Positions 8,031 through 17,329 are shown, numbered from the stretch's first letter. The stretch is 64,000 bases of DNA from Oscillospiraceae bacterium (GCA_009777775.1 WRLE01000007.1:94799-158798); one strand, 5' to 3'. Numbers and translations: made by a program. Notes: generated by a model not told the origin, from the letters alone.

Positions 8031-8696
8031 ATGGAAAATCTAGTTGGTAAAAAATTCGTGGCTTCTTTTAGTGGCGGTAAGGACAGTACTTTGTCTTTGT
8101 ATCGGGCTATCAATGCGGGGTTGGTACCTGCGGGCTTGATAACGACGTATAATGTCGATTCCAAACGAACTTGGTTTCACGGGACAAGTGAAGTTTTGCT
8201 TGGTAAGGTTGCTGAGTCCTTGGGTATTCCTTTGAATTTCATACGGACAATAGGTGATGAGTATACCGATAACTTTGAAAAAGCTCTCCTGGAGGCAAAG
8301 GAAAATGGCGTGGAAGTCTGCGTTTTCGGCGACATCGATCTTCAAGTACATTTCGATTGGTGTGAGGAACGCTGTGAAAACACCGGAATGATTGCCTATT
8401 TCCCCTTGAAACACGAAGATAGAAAATCCGTTGTTTACGATTTCATCGATTCTGGCTTTTCAACTATCATTACCATTGTGGATACCACAAGAGTATCTGA
8501 CGAGTTTCTTGGCAAGACATTGACCAGAGAAGTGGTGGATGCCATAGAAGCAGCTGGTGCTGATATTTGCGGAGAAAATGGTGAATACCATACCTTTGTC
8601 TACGATGGACCCCTCTTCAAAAACAAAATCGATTTCACCATCAAAGAAAGGCTTACCCAAGATAAATACGCTCTCTTGCATATTGACGTTCAATAA
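8031..8696 (+). CDS. Dph6-related N-type ATP pyrophosphatase
   Basis: A 221-residue member of the PP-loop / adenine nucleotide alpha-hydrolase superfamily. It has the SGGKDST loop at about 14-20 and the Dph6-family C-terminal signature GENGEYHTFVYDGPLF. Eukaryotic and archaeal Dph6 amidates diphthine using ammonia and ATP. Bacteria do not make diphthamide, so the substrate here is unknown. Its place next to corrinoid uptake genes and a CbiP-like protein without a glutaminase suggests, as inference only, an ammonia-dependent amidation in corrinoid salvage. GGAGG lies about 10 bases before the ATG. Confidence 0.85.
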   Translation: MENLVGKKFVASFSGGKDSTLSLYRAINAGLVPAGLITTYNVDSKRTWFHGTSEVLLGKVAESLGIPLNFIRTIGDEYTDNFEKALLEAKENGVEVCVFGDIDLQVHFDWCEERCENTGMIAYFPLKHEDRKSVVYDFIDSGFSTIITIVDTTRVSDEFLGKTLTREVVDAIEAAGADICGENGEYHTFVYDGPLFKNKIDFTIKERLTQDKYALLHIDVQ

Positions 8697-8737
8697 TATT
8701 GACAAGAGTGCTCCTTTCTGCTAATATTCATCTTATA

Positions 8738-8768
8738 ATTACGGTCATACATTATGCATGACCGTAAT
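8738..8768 (+). repeat. Perfect 11-bp inverted repeat between the Dph6-like and ligase genes
   Basis: ATTACGGTCAT (8738-8748) and ATGACCGTAAT (8758-8768) are exact complements separated by 9 bases. No T-run follows. It could end the cobalamin transcript as an mRNA hairpin or be an operator for the next unit. Confidence 0.55.
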
Positions 8769-8835
8769 ATGCTTCTCATAGTTTCTAACTTTAAAGTGCT
8801 AAAGCAAAATTATCTACCTGGAAGGATGCATATGG

Positions 8836-10473
8836 ATGCCGATTACCGAAATATTGGAAAAAAATGCACAACTGTACGGTCCCCAAGTCTGCCTCGTGGA
8901 AATTAACCCTGATATGCCAGATACTGGCAAGAAGACTTGGAGGGAATACAGCCTGATTGAGCCTGCCCATGCACCATATTACAGACGGGAAATCACCTGG
9001 GATGTGTTCAACGAAAAAGCAAATCGATTTGCCAATCTGCTTCTGTCCCGTGGTATAAAGAAAGGCGATAAAGTCGCAATTTTATTGACCAATTGCCTAG
9101 AATGGCTACCGATTTATTTCGGCATACTAAAAAGCGGAGCAATAGCCGTTCCACTTAATTTTAGATATACAGCAGATGAAATCGAGTATTGCGTTAAACT
9201 CGCCGAAGTGGATGTTTTGCTATTTGGTCCAGAGTTCATTGGTCGCGTTGAAGAAATCGCAGAATATATCGACAAAAACAGAACCCTCCTTTTTTGCGGC
9301 AGCGGCGAATGCCCCACCTTTGCCGAGAGCTACAATGAGCTCACCGCCAACTGTTCTAGCCTATCTCCCGATGTGACGATAGTCGATGATGATTTTGCTG
9401 CAATATACTTTTCCTCAGGTACGACAGGTTTCCCCAAAGCTATACTCCATAAACATAGGAGCTTAATGCATTCTTGCGAAATGGAACAAAATCACCATAG
9501 GCAAACTAAAGAAGACATTTTTTTATGTATCCCGCCCTTGTACCATACCGGTGCAAAAATGCATTGGTTTGGCAGCTTCCTAGTGGGTTCAAAGGGTATA
9601 TTGCTCAAAGGCACTGAACCAAAGCATATTTTTGAAGCCATTTCCGCTGAAAAATGCACAATATTATGGCTATTAGTACCTTGGGCTCAAGATATACTCA
9701 GTGCTCTAGACAGCGGTGAGTTGAAAATCGATGACTATACCCTAGACCAATGGCGACTTATGCACATGGGTGCTCAGCCCATACCCCAAAGCCTTGTGAG
9801 ACGCTGGAAAGAGTATTTTCCGAACCATGAATATGATACAAACTACGGTTTAAGCGAATCCACTGGTCCTGGTTGCGTCCATCTGGGTATTGAAAACCTT
9901 GATAAAGTAGGCGCTATTGGGATTGCCGGATATGGCTACGAAACCAAAATCGTTGATGAAAACGGTGCAACTGTTGACAGAGGTATTGTTGGAGAGCTAT
10001 GCGTAAAAGGTCCCAGCCTCATGGAATGTTATTACAACGACCCAGAAGCTACTTCGGAAGTGCTTGTTGACGGATGGTTATTCACCGGAGACATGGCACA
10101 AGAAGATGATGACGGCTTTATATTCCTAGTAGATCGAAAAAAGGATGTTATTATTTCAGGCGGAGAAAATATCTATCCTGTTCAAATCGAAAACTATTTA
10201 TCCGCCCATCCCGATGTGAAGGATGTAGCAGTAATAGGCTTACCAGATAAGCGTTTGGGCGAGATTTCTGCAGCTATCATTGAAATCGAAAAAGGTCACG
10301 AATGTGACGAAGAAAGCATAAATAATTTTTGCCTCGATCTCCCCCGCTACAAACGCCCTCACCGCATAATATTCGCCGATGTGCCTCGAAACGCCACAGG
10401 CAAAATAGAAAAGCCTAAGCTCAGGCGGGAATATGGCGCAGATAGCATCGTTGCCACACAAACACGAGAATAA
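8836..10473 (+). CDS. AMP-forming acyl/aryl-CoA ligase (class I adenylate-forming family)
   Basis: This 545-residue enzyme belongs to the acyl-CoA synthetase superfamily and would activate a carboxylic acid with ATP and CoA. Motifs in order: YFSSGTTGFPKA (AMP-binding P-loop), NYGLSESTGPG, GWLFTGDMAQEDDDGFIFLVDRKKD, and the C-terminal PRNATGKIEK with the catalytic Lys. The exact acid cannot be read from the sequence. Its position just before iorAB and a PaaK-type ligase suggests aryl or branched-chain acids from amino acid fermentation. Two out-of-frame ATGs just upstream were set aside; the chosen ATG follows GGAAGG. Confidence 0.85.
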   Translation: MPITEILEKNAQLYGPQVCLVEINPDMPDTGKKTWREYSLIEPAHAPYYRREITWDVFNEKANRFANLLLSRGIKKGDKVAILLTNCLEWLPIYFGILKSGAIAVPLNFRYTADEIEYCVKLAEVDVLLFGPEFIGRVEEIAEYIDKNRTLLFCGSGECPTFAESYNELTANCSSLSPDVTIVDDDFAAIYFSSGTTGFPKAILHKHRSLMHSCEMEQNHHRQTKEDIFLCIPPLYHTGAKMHWFGSFLVGSKGILLKGTEPKHIFEAISAEKCTILWLLVPWAQDILSALDSGELKIDDYTLDQWRLMHMGAQPIPQSLVRRWKEYFPNHEYDTNYGLSESTGPGCVHLGIENLDKVGAIGIAGYGYETKIVDENGATVDRGIVGELCVKGPSLMECYYNDPEATSEVLVDGWLFTGDMAQEDDDGFIFLVDRKKDVIISGGENIYPVQIENYLSAHPDVKDVAVIGLPDKRLGEISAAIIEIEKGHECDEESINNFCLDLPRYKRPHRIIFADVPRNATGKIEKPKLRREYGADSIVATQTRE

Positions 10474-10529
10474 AATTCATACTATATAGTATTAAACTAA
10501 TATCAACCAAAATAGACAAGGGGAATTTT

Positions 10530-12254
10530 ATGAAAGAGTTATTGCTAGGAAACGCAGCAATCGCACGGGGTTTATACGAAGCCGGTTGCTCTGTTGTTTC
10601 AAGTTATCCAGGTACGCCCAGCACGGAAATCACCGAAACCGCTTCGGAATACGATGAAATTTACTCCGAATGGGCTCCAAACGAAAAAGTTGCCATGGAA
10701 GTTGCCTTTGGTGCTTCCCTTGCAGGAGTTCGTAGTTTCACAGCCATGAAGCATGTGGGCTTAAATGTCGCCGCAGACCCCTTGTTTACCATTGCATATA
10801 CAGGAGTTAATGCTGGAATGGTCATCGTAGTCGCAGACGACCCAGGACTACATTCTTCACAAAACGAGCAGGACTCCCGTAATTATGCCATAGCAGCAAA
10901 GCTTCCCATGCTGGAACCAGCCGATTCCGAGGAATGTCTAAGCTATACAAAATATGCTTATGAGCTTTCGGAATTGTTTGATGTTCCCGTCATGATACGC
11001 ACAAGCACTCGCATCGCCCACTCCCAGAGCATTGTGGAAACATCTGATCGTGTTGTTCCTGATACTAAAGAGTATAAAAAAGACGTAGCAAAATACGTCA
11101 TGATGCCTGCAGCAGCTAAAGCTCGCCATAGAATCGTGGAAGAAAGACTCGAGAAACTTCGTCAATTAGCTGAGGACTCCTTTTTAAATCGCATTGAAAT
11201 GGGCGATACAAAAATGGGAATTATCACATCTGGAGCATCATATCAATATGTAAAAGATATATTTGGAGAGAGCGTAAGCGTCTTAAAGCTTGGTATGGTT
11301 AATCCTTTACCCATTAAATTAATTCAAGACTTTGCTTCTCGCGTCGATAAGTTGATTGTTGTCGAAGAATTGGACAGTATAATCGAGAACCATTGCAGAA
11401 AACTTTATCTTGAAGTTACCGGCAAGGATGTTTTCCCCTTAGTGGACGAGTTTTCACCGAATCTCATAGCCAACTTGCTCGGTCTTGAAGTTAATGAGGG
11501 AATAAGCATGGAGGAGCCTCTCCCCCAACGCCCACCTGTCATGTGTGCCGGCTGTCCCCACCGTGGAATGTTTTATACTTTAAACAAAAAGGGTGTTACA
11601 GTCTTGGGTGACATTGGCTGTTACACCTTGGGCTCCATGGCTCCTTTATCAGCAATGGATATGACGATTTGCATGGGTGCTTCAGTATCGAGTCTTCACG
11701 GCTTTAATCGCGCCGGCGGTAAAAACAGCGTTGCCGTCATCGGCGATTCCACTTTTGTCCACACAGGAATCAATGGACTCATCGACATTGCATACAATGG
11801 CTCCGATTCCACGGTAATCATTGTGGATAACTCCACCACAGGTATGACGGGTCATCAAGATAATCCAACGACAGGTTATGATATTAAAGGCGAACCAGCT
11901 GGTAAAATCGACCTTGAAGCCTTATGTAAAGCCTTGGGGATTCAGCGTGTTCGAGTTGTAGACCCCTATGACCTCGACCAATGTTCCAGGGTTCTCGATG
12001 AAGAAATGGATGCCCTGGAACCCTCTGTAATTATATCGAGAAGACCCTGCGTCCTCTTACGTTCGGTTTCAGCGAAACCCCCAATCAGTGCCGATGAAGA
12101 TAAATGCTCTGGCTGTCAACTATGCATGGACATCGGTTGCCCTGCAATCAGCATGAAAGACAACAAAACGCGCATTGATGCCACCTTGTGTACAGGTTGC
12201 AAGGTTTGTATTCAATTATGCAACTTCGATGCGCTTGTTTCAAATGAGGTGTGA
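10530..12254 (+). CDS. iorA: Indolepyruvate:ferredoxin oxidoreductase alpha subunit IorA
   Basis: IorA with IorB oxidatively decarboxylates aryl-pyruvates to aryl-acetyl-CoA, reducing ferredoxin. The 574 residues show the pyruvate-oxidoreductase alpha-like N-terminus (GNAAIARGLYEAGC, SSYPGTPSTEI), the thiamine diphosphate-binding part (GDIGCYTLG, then GDSTFVHTG and DNSTTGMTGHQDNP), and a C-terminal 8Fe ferredoxin domain with CSGCQLCMDIGCP and CTGCKVCIQLC. The length and order are typical for anaerobes. The stop is two bases before the iorB start, and the neighbouring ligases fit aryl-acid formation from aromatic amino acids. Confidence 0.95.
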   Translation: MKELLLGNAAIARGLYEAGCSVVSSYPGTPSTEITETASEYDEIYSEWAPNEKVAMEVAFGASLAGVRSFTAMKHVGLNVAADPLFTIAYTGVNAGMVIVVADDPGLHSSQNEQDSRNYAIAAKLPMLEPADSEECLSYTKYAYELSELFDVPVMIRTSTRIAHSQSIVETSDRVVPDTKEYKKDVAKYVMMPAAAKARHRIVEERLEKLRQLAEDSFLNRIEMGDTKMGIITSGASYQYVKDIFGESVSVLKLGMVNPLPIKLIQDFASRVDKLIVVEELDSIIENHCRKLYLEVTGKDVFPLVDEFSPNLIANLLGLEVNEGISMEEPLPQRPPVMCAGCPHRGMFYTLNKKGVTVLGDIGCYTLGSMAPLSAMDMTICMGASVSSLHGFNRAGGKNSVAVIGDSTFVHTGINGLIDIAYNGSDSTVIIVDNSTTGMTGHQDNPTTGYDIKGEPAGKIDLEALCKALGIQRVRVVDPYDLDQCSRVLDEEMDALEPSVIISRRPCVLLRSVSAKPPISADEDKCSGCQLCMDIGCPAISMKDNKTRIDATLCTGCKVCIQLCNFDALVSNEV

Positions 12255-12255
12255 T

Positions 12256-12828
12256 ATGAGTACAAAAAACATCATGGTCGTCGGAGTCGGCGGACAAGGC
12301 AATGTCTTAGCTAGCAAGCTTCTCGGGAGACTCCTCATGAACGAAGGTTTTGACACAAAGGTTTCCGAGGTTCATGGAATGAGCCAACGTGGAGGATCCG
12401 TTGTCACCTATGTTCGTTTTGGAGAGAAAGTCTATTCTCCAGTCATTGATAAAGGACAAGCCGATTTTATCGTCGCTTTTGAGCTCCTTGAAGCATCTCG
12501 CTGGCTCAACCATTTGGCGGAAAACGGCCAAATATTAACCAACACCCAGCGCATAGACCCCATGCCTGTCATCACAGGTGCGATGGAGTATCCTGAGAAT
12601 TTAGTTGAGAAAATGCAAAATGCAGGAGCAAAAGTAGATGCCATTGACGCACTCTCTCTGGCTGAAGAAGCTGGTTCTTCCAGAGCCGTGAATATTGTGA
12701 TGATGGGTCGTTTATCGAATTATTTTGACTTTAGCGAAGCTTCTTGGAACGAAGCATTACTAAGCACCATTCCCGAAAGATACATGGATATGAACTTCAA
12801 AGCCTTTGCCCTTGGCAAAAATGCTTAA
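12256..12828 (+). CDS. iorB: Indolepyruvate:ferredoxin oxidoreductase beta subunit IorB
   Basis: The gamma/beta-type subunit of 190 residues begins MSTKNIMVVGVGGQGNVLASKLLG, the nucleotide-binding-like GxGGQG motif of this family, and contains the conserved EVHGMSQRGGSV stretch. The open frame extends 27 codons further upstream inside iorA, but the ATG right after the iorA stop, preceded by GAGGTG, is the natural start. It works as a complex with IorA. Confidence 0.95.
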   Translation: MSTKNIMVVGVGGQGNVLASKLLGRLLMNEGFDTKVSEVHGMSQRGGSVVTYVRFGEKVYSPVIDKGQADFIVAFELLEASRWLNHLAENGQILTNTQRIDPMPVITGAMEYPENLVEKMQNAGAKVDAIDALSLAEEAGSSRAVNIVMMGRLSNYFDFSEASWNEALLSTIPERYMDMNFKAFALGKNA

Positions 12829-12872
12829 ATTATAGTAATAAAAGATAATCCAAATAGGAAAGGGTTTTTAAC

Positions 12873-14171
12873 TTGGAATTGTACTACCAACCAGATATAG
12901 AGCGTATGTCTCGCACTCAGATGAGGGATCTTCAAAGTAAACGGCTTGTGTCCCAAGTAAATCATGTATATACAAATGTCCCATATTATAAAAAACTCAT
13001 GGACGATAAAGGTGTAAAGCCATCGGATATAGCCTCCATCGATGACCTGCACAAATTACCATTTCTCACAAAGGAAGATTTGCGACAAGCCTATCCCTAT
13101 GGTCTGTTGGCAAAACCTTTGGACGATTGTGTCCGCATTCAATCCACCAGCGGAACAACCGGAACTAGAGTTGTAGCTTTTTACACGCAAAACGATATAG
13201 AACTCTGGGAAGAAAGCTGCGCTCGTGCCCTCACTGCTGCTGGTGGAACAAAAAGCGATGTGGTGCAAGTTGCCTATGGATATGGCTTGTTTACTGGAGG
13301 ACCAGGGTTAAACGGCGGTTCCCATAAAATCGGCTCATTGACTCTGCCCATGTCTTCCGGCAATACAGAAAGGCAAATACAATTCATGTGCGACTTGGGT
13401 ACAACGATAATTTGCTGCACCCCATCATATGCAGAGTATCTTGCCGAAACCATTGAAGAAATGGGTATGCGGGACAAAATCCAGCTAAAAGCCGGCATAT
13501 TCGGCGCAGAAGCTTGGAGTCAGGAAATGCGATTGCGTCTTGAGGCAAACCTGGGCATCAAAGCTTTTGACATATATGGTCTAACCGAAATTTCAGGTCC
13601 TGGCGTTTCCTTTGAGTGTTCTGAGCAAACGGGAATGCACATCAACGAAGACCATTTTATCCCTGAACTAATCGATCCTGAGACCGGTGAAGTATTACCA
13701 ATGGGAGAAAAAGGTGAATTAGTGTTCACCTGTGTTTCCAAAGAAGCTTTCCCCCTTCTTCGCTACAGAACTCGCGACATCTGTATCCTTAACCAAGATG
13801 AATGTTCATGTGGAAGAACTTTGACAAAAATGTCGAAAATCTTGGGACGTAGCGATGATATGCTTATTATCAAAGGAGTCAACGTTTTCCCATCACAGAT
13901 TGAGACAGTACTCATCGGATATGGTCTTTCAGCCAATTACCAACTCATAGTTGACAGGGTGAATCACTCTGATACCTTGGAAATTAAAGTTGAACTGACC
14001 CCTGAAATGTTTTCAGATACAGTTAGGGGTATAGAAGGCAAAGAAAGAGAAATACACAATAAAATCGCAAATATTCTTGGCATCACTTCTAAGGTGACCC
14101 TTGTTGCTCCGAAATCCATCACCCGCAGCGAAGGAAAAGCAGTACGTGTCATCGACAATCGCAAAATCTAA
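12873..14171 (+). CDS. paaK: Phenylacetate-CoA ligase family protein (PaaK-like)
   Basis: A 432-residue PaaK-type adenylating ligase with SGTTGTRVV (ATP loop), DIYGLTEISGPG, RTRDI and LGRSDDMLIIKGVNVFPSQIE. PaaK joins phenylacetate and related aryl acids to CoA. Running in reverse behind IorAB it could also conserve ATP from aryl-acetyl-CoA; the direction is inferred from context. The start is a TTG with AGGAAAGGG upstream. The tandem ACT protein that follows is a frequent companion of iorAB-paaK operons. Confidence 0.9.
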   Translation: MELYYQPDIERMSRTQMRDLQSKRLVSQVNHVYTNVPYYKKLMDDKGVKPSDIASIDDLHKLPFLTKEDLRQAYPYGLLAKPLDDCVRIQSTSGTTGTRVVAFYTQNDIELWEESCARALTAAGGTKSDVVQVAYGYGLFTGGPGLNGGSHKIGSLTLPMSSGNTERQIQFMCDLGTTIICCTPSYAEYLAETIEEMGMRDKIQLKAGIFGAEAWSQEMRLRLEANLGIKAFDIYGLTEISGPGVSFECSEQTGMHINEDHFIPELIDPETGEVLPMGEKGELVFTCVSKEAFPLLRYRTRDICILNQDECSCGRTLTKMSKILGRSDDMLIIKGVNVFPSQIETVLIGYGLSANYQLIVDRVNHSDTLEIKVELTPEMFSDTVRGIEGKEREIHNKIANILGITSKVTLVAPKSITRSEGKAVRVIDNRKI

Positions 14172-14194
14172 ATGAAATTATTGGAGTCAATATC

Positions 14195-14623
14195 ATGACC
14201 ATAGAACAACTATCGGTATTTATAGAAAACAAGCCTGGAAAGCTAGTGGAAGCCTTGGAACTCCTATCCCAAGCTGGTATTGATTTGCGCGCCTTATCCC
14301 TTGCTGACACCGCTGACTTTGGCATTTTGAGGATAATCGTTGACCAGCCATCCCTTGCCTTGGAAAGACTCCAAGCAGAGGGTTACCTCGTGCGGACAAA
14401 TCAAGTCGTTCCCGTTTCCGTTGGAGACAAACCAGGAGGTCTCGCCGCAGTCCTACGCATTTTAGCTAACAATGGAATCGATGTGGAATACACATACGCC
14501 TTTGTCGCCCATGCGTCCGATATGGCTTACGTAATCCTCAGGGTTGCCGACAATGATGTGGCTGTCAATGTACTAAAAGAAAACGGCATCGCTCTACTAA
14601 CACCAGCAGAAATGTTTGGATGA
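14195..14623 (+). CDS. Tandem ACT domain protein
   Basis: The 142 residues form two ACT modules: the first starts QLSVFIENKPGKLVEALELL, the second VPVSVGDKPGGLAAVLRIL. ACT domains bind amino acids and sense their level. In iorAB-paaK operons such a protein is likely a small-molecule sensor for aromatic or branched-chain amino acids; its exact partner is not visible. It starts 23 bases after the ligase stop with TTGGAG upstream and ends the operon. Confidence 0.85.
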   Translation: MTIEQLSVFIENKPGKLVEALELLSQAGIDLRALSLADTADFGILRIIVDQPSLALERLQAEGYLVRTNQVVPVSVGDKPGGLAAVLRILANNGIDVEYTYAFVAHASDMAYVILRVADNDVAVNVLKENGIALLTPAEMFG

Positions 14624-14718
14624 CCAGTAACAGTAAGGTCATTTTACAAAAACACCACAAGCATTTTACTTTACTTTTACCTACAAATTTGGTAAGATGA
14701 ATCCATAAGTAAATATTT

Positions 14719-14849
14719 GCGTCTTCGGGGCAGGGTGAAATTCCTTACCGGCGGTTATAGTCCGCGAACGCAGAGATTAAGTTAAATTTCTTTGCGTGGA
14801 ATTGGTGAAATTCCAATACCGACAGTTAAAGTCTGGATGGGAGAAGATG
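14719..14849 (+). promoter_or_regulatory. FMN riboswitch (RFN element)
   Basis: The conserved RFN blocks are all present in order: TCTTCGGGGCAGGGTGAAAT, ACCGGCGGTTATAGTCCGCGA, TTGGTGAAATTCCAATACCGA, CAGTTAAAGTCTGGATGGGA and closing GAAGA. The basal stem pairs 14722-14726 with 14843-14847. It precedes a terminator and the riboflavin transporter ribU, so FMN binding should reduce ribU expression. Confidence 0.97.
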
Positions 14850-14899
14850 ATGATTTATAGTGCGAAAATGCATATGTATTTTCCATGTTTATCATATTG

Positions 14900-14929
14900 C
14901 ACCCGAAGGAACTCCCTTTGGGTGTTTTT
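14900..14929 (+). terminator. Rho-independent terminator of the FMN riboswitch
   Basis: CACCCGAAGG (14900-14909) pairs with CCTTTGGGTG (14915-14924), with one G-T pair, and is followed by TTTTT. It lies between the riboswitch and the ribU start, so it is probably the expression platform. Confidence 0.9.
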
Positions 14930-14978
14930 CTATCTTATATCGCAAAGCCAAAAATACTATTATTCGGAGGTATTAACA

Positions 14979-15653
14979 ATGTCACCAACAACCACATCAC
15001 GTACAGCTCGTACAAAAAAACTCGTTACCCTCGCTGTCCTCAGCACAATTGCCTATGTTGTTATGATCATCCTAAAATTTCCAGTGGTGCTCTTTCTCAG
15101 CTATGAGCCCAAGGATGCCATCATCGCTTTAGGGGGATTTTTATACGGACCCCTTGCTGCCATGGTTATGTCCATAATCGTCGCTTTTGTGGAAATGGTT
15201 ACCGTCAGTACAACATGGATCTACGGAGCCGTTATGAACGCTCTATCATCTTGCACCTTTGCTTGCACAGCCGCTTTTGTATATAGTAAAAAACGCACAA
15301 TCCCAGGAGCTGCAATCGGCTTAGTTGCTGGAGTTGCGGTTACTGTACCTGTAATGTTACTCTGGAACTATACCATGGTACCTCTTTATATGGGAGTACC
15401 AAGGGCTGTTGTAAAAGATATGCTAGTACCCACTTTTCTCCCATATAACCTGCTGAAATACAGCATAAGCGGTGCGATTACTGTGCTCTTGTTTAAGCCC
15501 ATCAGCCTTGCTTTGGAAAAAGCGAAGTTAATGCCACAATATAATACAACAGAGACATCAAGCAAAAGACTCAACACAGGCACCATCATCGTATCAACCT
15601 TAGTACTAGTTTCTTGTATCCTTTTCATATTATCCTGGCGTGGAATTATATAA
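14979..15653 (+). CDS. ribU: Riboflavin ECF transporter substrate-binding protein RibU
   Basis: RibU is the substrate-capturing membrane component of an energy-coupling-factor transporter. The 224 residues have about six membrane segments and the family pattern KLVTLAVLSTIAYVVM near the N-terminus, the motif that contacts the EcfT subunit, followed by EPKDAIIALGGFLYGPLAA. Assignment to riboflavin is supported by the FMN riboswitch upstream. The frame is open upstream through the riboswitch, but the ATG after CGGAGG is the start. No EcfA/EcfT genes are in the window, so shared modules are presumably elsewhere. Confidence 0.93.
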   Translation: MSPTTTSRTARTKKLVTLAVLSTIAYVVMIILKFPVVLFLSYEPKDAIIALGGFLYGPLAAMVMSIIVAFVEMVTVSTTWIYGAVMNALSSCTFACTAAFVYSKKRTIPGAAIGLVAGVAVTVPVMLLWNYTMVPLYMGVPRAVVKDMLVPTFLPYNLLKYSISGAITVLLFKPISLALEKAKLMPQYNTTETSSKRLNTGTIIVSTLVLVSCILFILSWRGII

Positions 15654-15659
15654 ACTAAA

Positions 15660-15690
15660 ACAAAATGATTGCTATGCAATCATTTTGTCT
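15660..15690 (+). terminator. Terminator after ribU
   Basis: A perfect 13-bp stem (15660-15672 with 15676-15688) around TAT, whose descending arm ends in TTTTGTCTT. It lies just after the ribU stop and before the next promoter region. Confidence 0.8.
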
Positions 15691-15746
15691 TGATATTGGA
15701 TTTAAAATAAAGTATAATTGGCAAAAATTGTAAAGGAGCATTTTAC

Positions 15747-16934
15747 ATGAAAGAGATATCGCGAATCGCTGCGGCTGTTCAAGCATCCACAACGCTAAAA
15801 GTCGATGCGCTATTTAAGCAAATGAAAGCCGACGGGTTGGATGTCGTGGGTTTTGGAGCTGGAGAACCGGATTTTGACACCCCGGACAATATAAAGGAAG
15901 TTGCATATAATGCGATACGCGATGGTCAAACTAAATACACCCCCTCAAACGGTACTCTTGAACTGAGGGAAGCCGTTGCAAAGAGGCTTTTCGCCGATTG
16001 CAATGTACAGTATTCGTCTAACCAAATTGTAGTCGCCAGTGGAGCAAAGCACAGCATTTATATAGCTTTACAGACACTAATAAATCCTGGCGATGAAGTA
16101 CTCCTCCCTGCTCCATATTGGGTGACCTATGAAGAAGCAATAAAAATGTCTGGGGGAGTACCAGTGATAATTAATGCACCAGAATCGCAGGATTTCAAAA
16201 TAACAAGCCAACAGCTGGAAAACGCTGTCACTGATAAAACAAAACTCTTTATATTAAATAATCCATCGAATCCCACGGGAATGTTATATAGCGAAACTGA
16301 GCTAAAAGCCCTAGCTGATGTTTGCGTTGCCCATGATTTATATATACTTTCAGACGAAATATATTATAAGCTCCTATATGATGGCAAAACCTTCACCAGC
16401 ATGGCAGCCCTGGGAGAGGAAATAAAAGCGAGAACAATCCTTGTTAATGGCGTATCCAAGAGTTATGCAATGACAGGTTGGAGAATCGGCTACACTGCCT
16501 CAGACGCAAAAATAGCCGAGGTGATGTCAAATTACCTCAGCCATTCCACAAGCTCCCCCAGCACAATATCTCAAATCGCTGCAGTTGAAGCATTAAACGG
16601 TCCTCAGGAAGGCATCGATGCGATGCGCGATGTGTTTGAGCAGCGTCGAAATTACATAACTGAGCGAGTAAACTCCATAGATGGCATCAGCTGCCGCATC
16701 CCCGAAGGCGCATTTTATATAATGATAAACATCGAAAAACTAATCGGTAGAACCCTTGGCGGGAAAATAATCAATAACAGCGATGACTTTTCCCTCGCAT
16801 TTTTAGAAAGCGGTTTGGTCGCTGTTGTCTCCTGTACTGGTTTCGGCTGCGATAACTTTGTGCGACTGACCTACGCAGCCTCCATGGAATCCATTAAAGA
16901 AGGTCTTGACCGCCTAGAAACCTTCGTCAAATAA
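15747..16934 (+). CDS. aspB: Class I/II pyridoxal-phosphate aminotransferase, aspartate type
   Basis: A 395-residue fold-type I aminotransferase. Visible features are VVGFGAGEPDFDTP near the N-terminus, NNPSNPTGM, SDEIYYKLLYD with the PLP-contacting Asp and Tyr, and the Schiff-base lysine in SKSYAMTGWRIGY. The sequence pattern is that of the AspB group (aspartate:2-oxoglutarate aminotransferase). Acting on aromatic amino acids for the Ior pathway is possible but not shown. AAAGGAG precedes the ATG, and a terminator separates it from ribU. Confidence 0.88.
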   Translation: MKEISRIAAAVQASTTLKVDALFKQMKADGLDVVGFGAGEPDFDTPDNIKEVAYNAIRDGQTKYTPSNGTLELREAVAKRLFADCNVQYSSNQIVVASGAKHSIYIALQTLINPGDEVLLPAPYWVTYEEAIKMSGGVPVIINAPESQDFKITSQQLENAVTDKTKLFILNNPSNPTGMLYSETELKALADVCVAHDLYILSDEIYYKLLYDGKTFTSMAALGEEIKARTILVNGVSKSYAMTGWRIGYTASDAKIAEVMSNYLSHSTSSPSTISQIAAVEALNGPQEGIDAMRDVFEQRRNYITERVNSIDGISCRIPEGAFYIMINIEKLIGRTLGGKIINNSDDFSLAFLESGLVAVVSCTGFGCDNFVRLTYAASMESIKEGLDRLETFVK

Positions 16935-16980
16935 TTATTATTACAAGCTTACTTGAATAACTACCCCATATGAGGCATTA

Positions 16981-17250
16981 TTATTTGTCGTGTCTGGGTC
17001 TATTGGTTACTTTAATTATAGCTGCACCCATTGCCGTTACTAAGTCAGCCTTGTATTGTGGGTCAAAGTCACTCAATTGGGCAAAGAGAGCACCCTGATC
17101 AGTTACCACATAATTCGGCTCTAGTGTGTTGAGCATTATAGCTGTCACATCCAGTTTACATATGTCGCATTGACATACCTCCATATCTGGGTATACTCTA
17201 TCAACATACACCTTCACGGCTTCTTCCGTATAATTTCTAAGTTGTCTCAT
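16981..17250 (-). CDS. ComFB family late competence development protein
   Basis: This 89-residue protein starts MRQLRNYTEEAVKVYVDRVYP and has CQCDICKLDVTAIMLNTL followed by Y; this Cys-rich pattern (CxCxxC) is typical of ComFB-family proteins. Members of the family include receptors for cyclic di-nucleotides in some bacteria; the role in Clostridia is not settled. The chosen ATG lies 8 bases after GGAGG; two in-frame upstream ATGs overlap or crowd that site. It stands alone, converging with the upstream aminotransferase. Confidence 0.7.
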   Translation of the reverse strand: MRQLRNYTEEAVKVYVDRVYPDMEVCQCDICKLDVTAIMLNTLEPNYVVTDQGALFAQLSDFDPQYKADLVTAMGAAIIKVTNRPRHDK

Positions 17251-17329
17251 GCCCATAACCTCCATAATAGCTTTAATAATATTATTTATCGGAATAATTT
17301 AAGTAAAACCTTACCCTGTAATACTAGAA

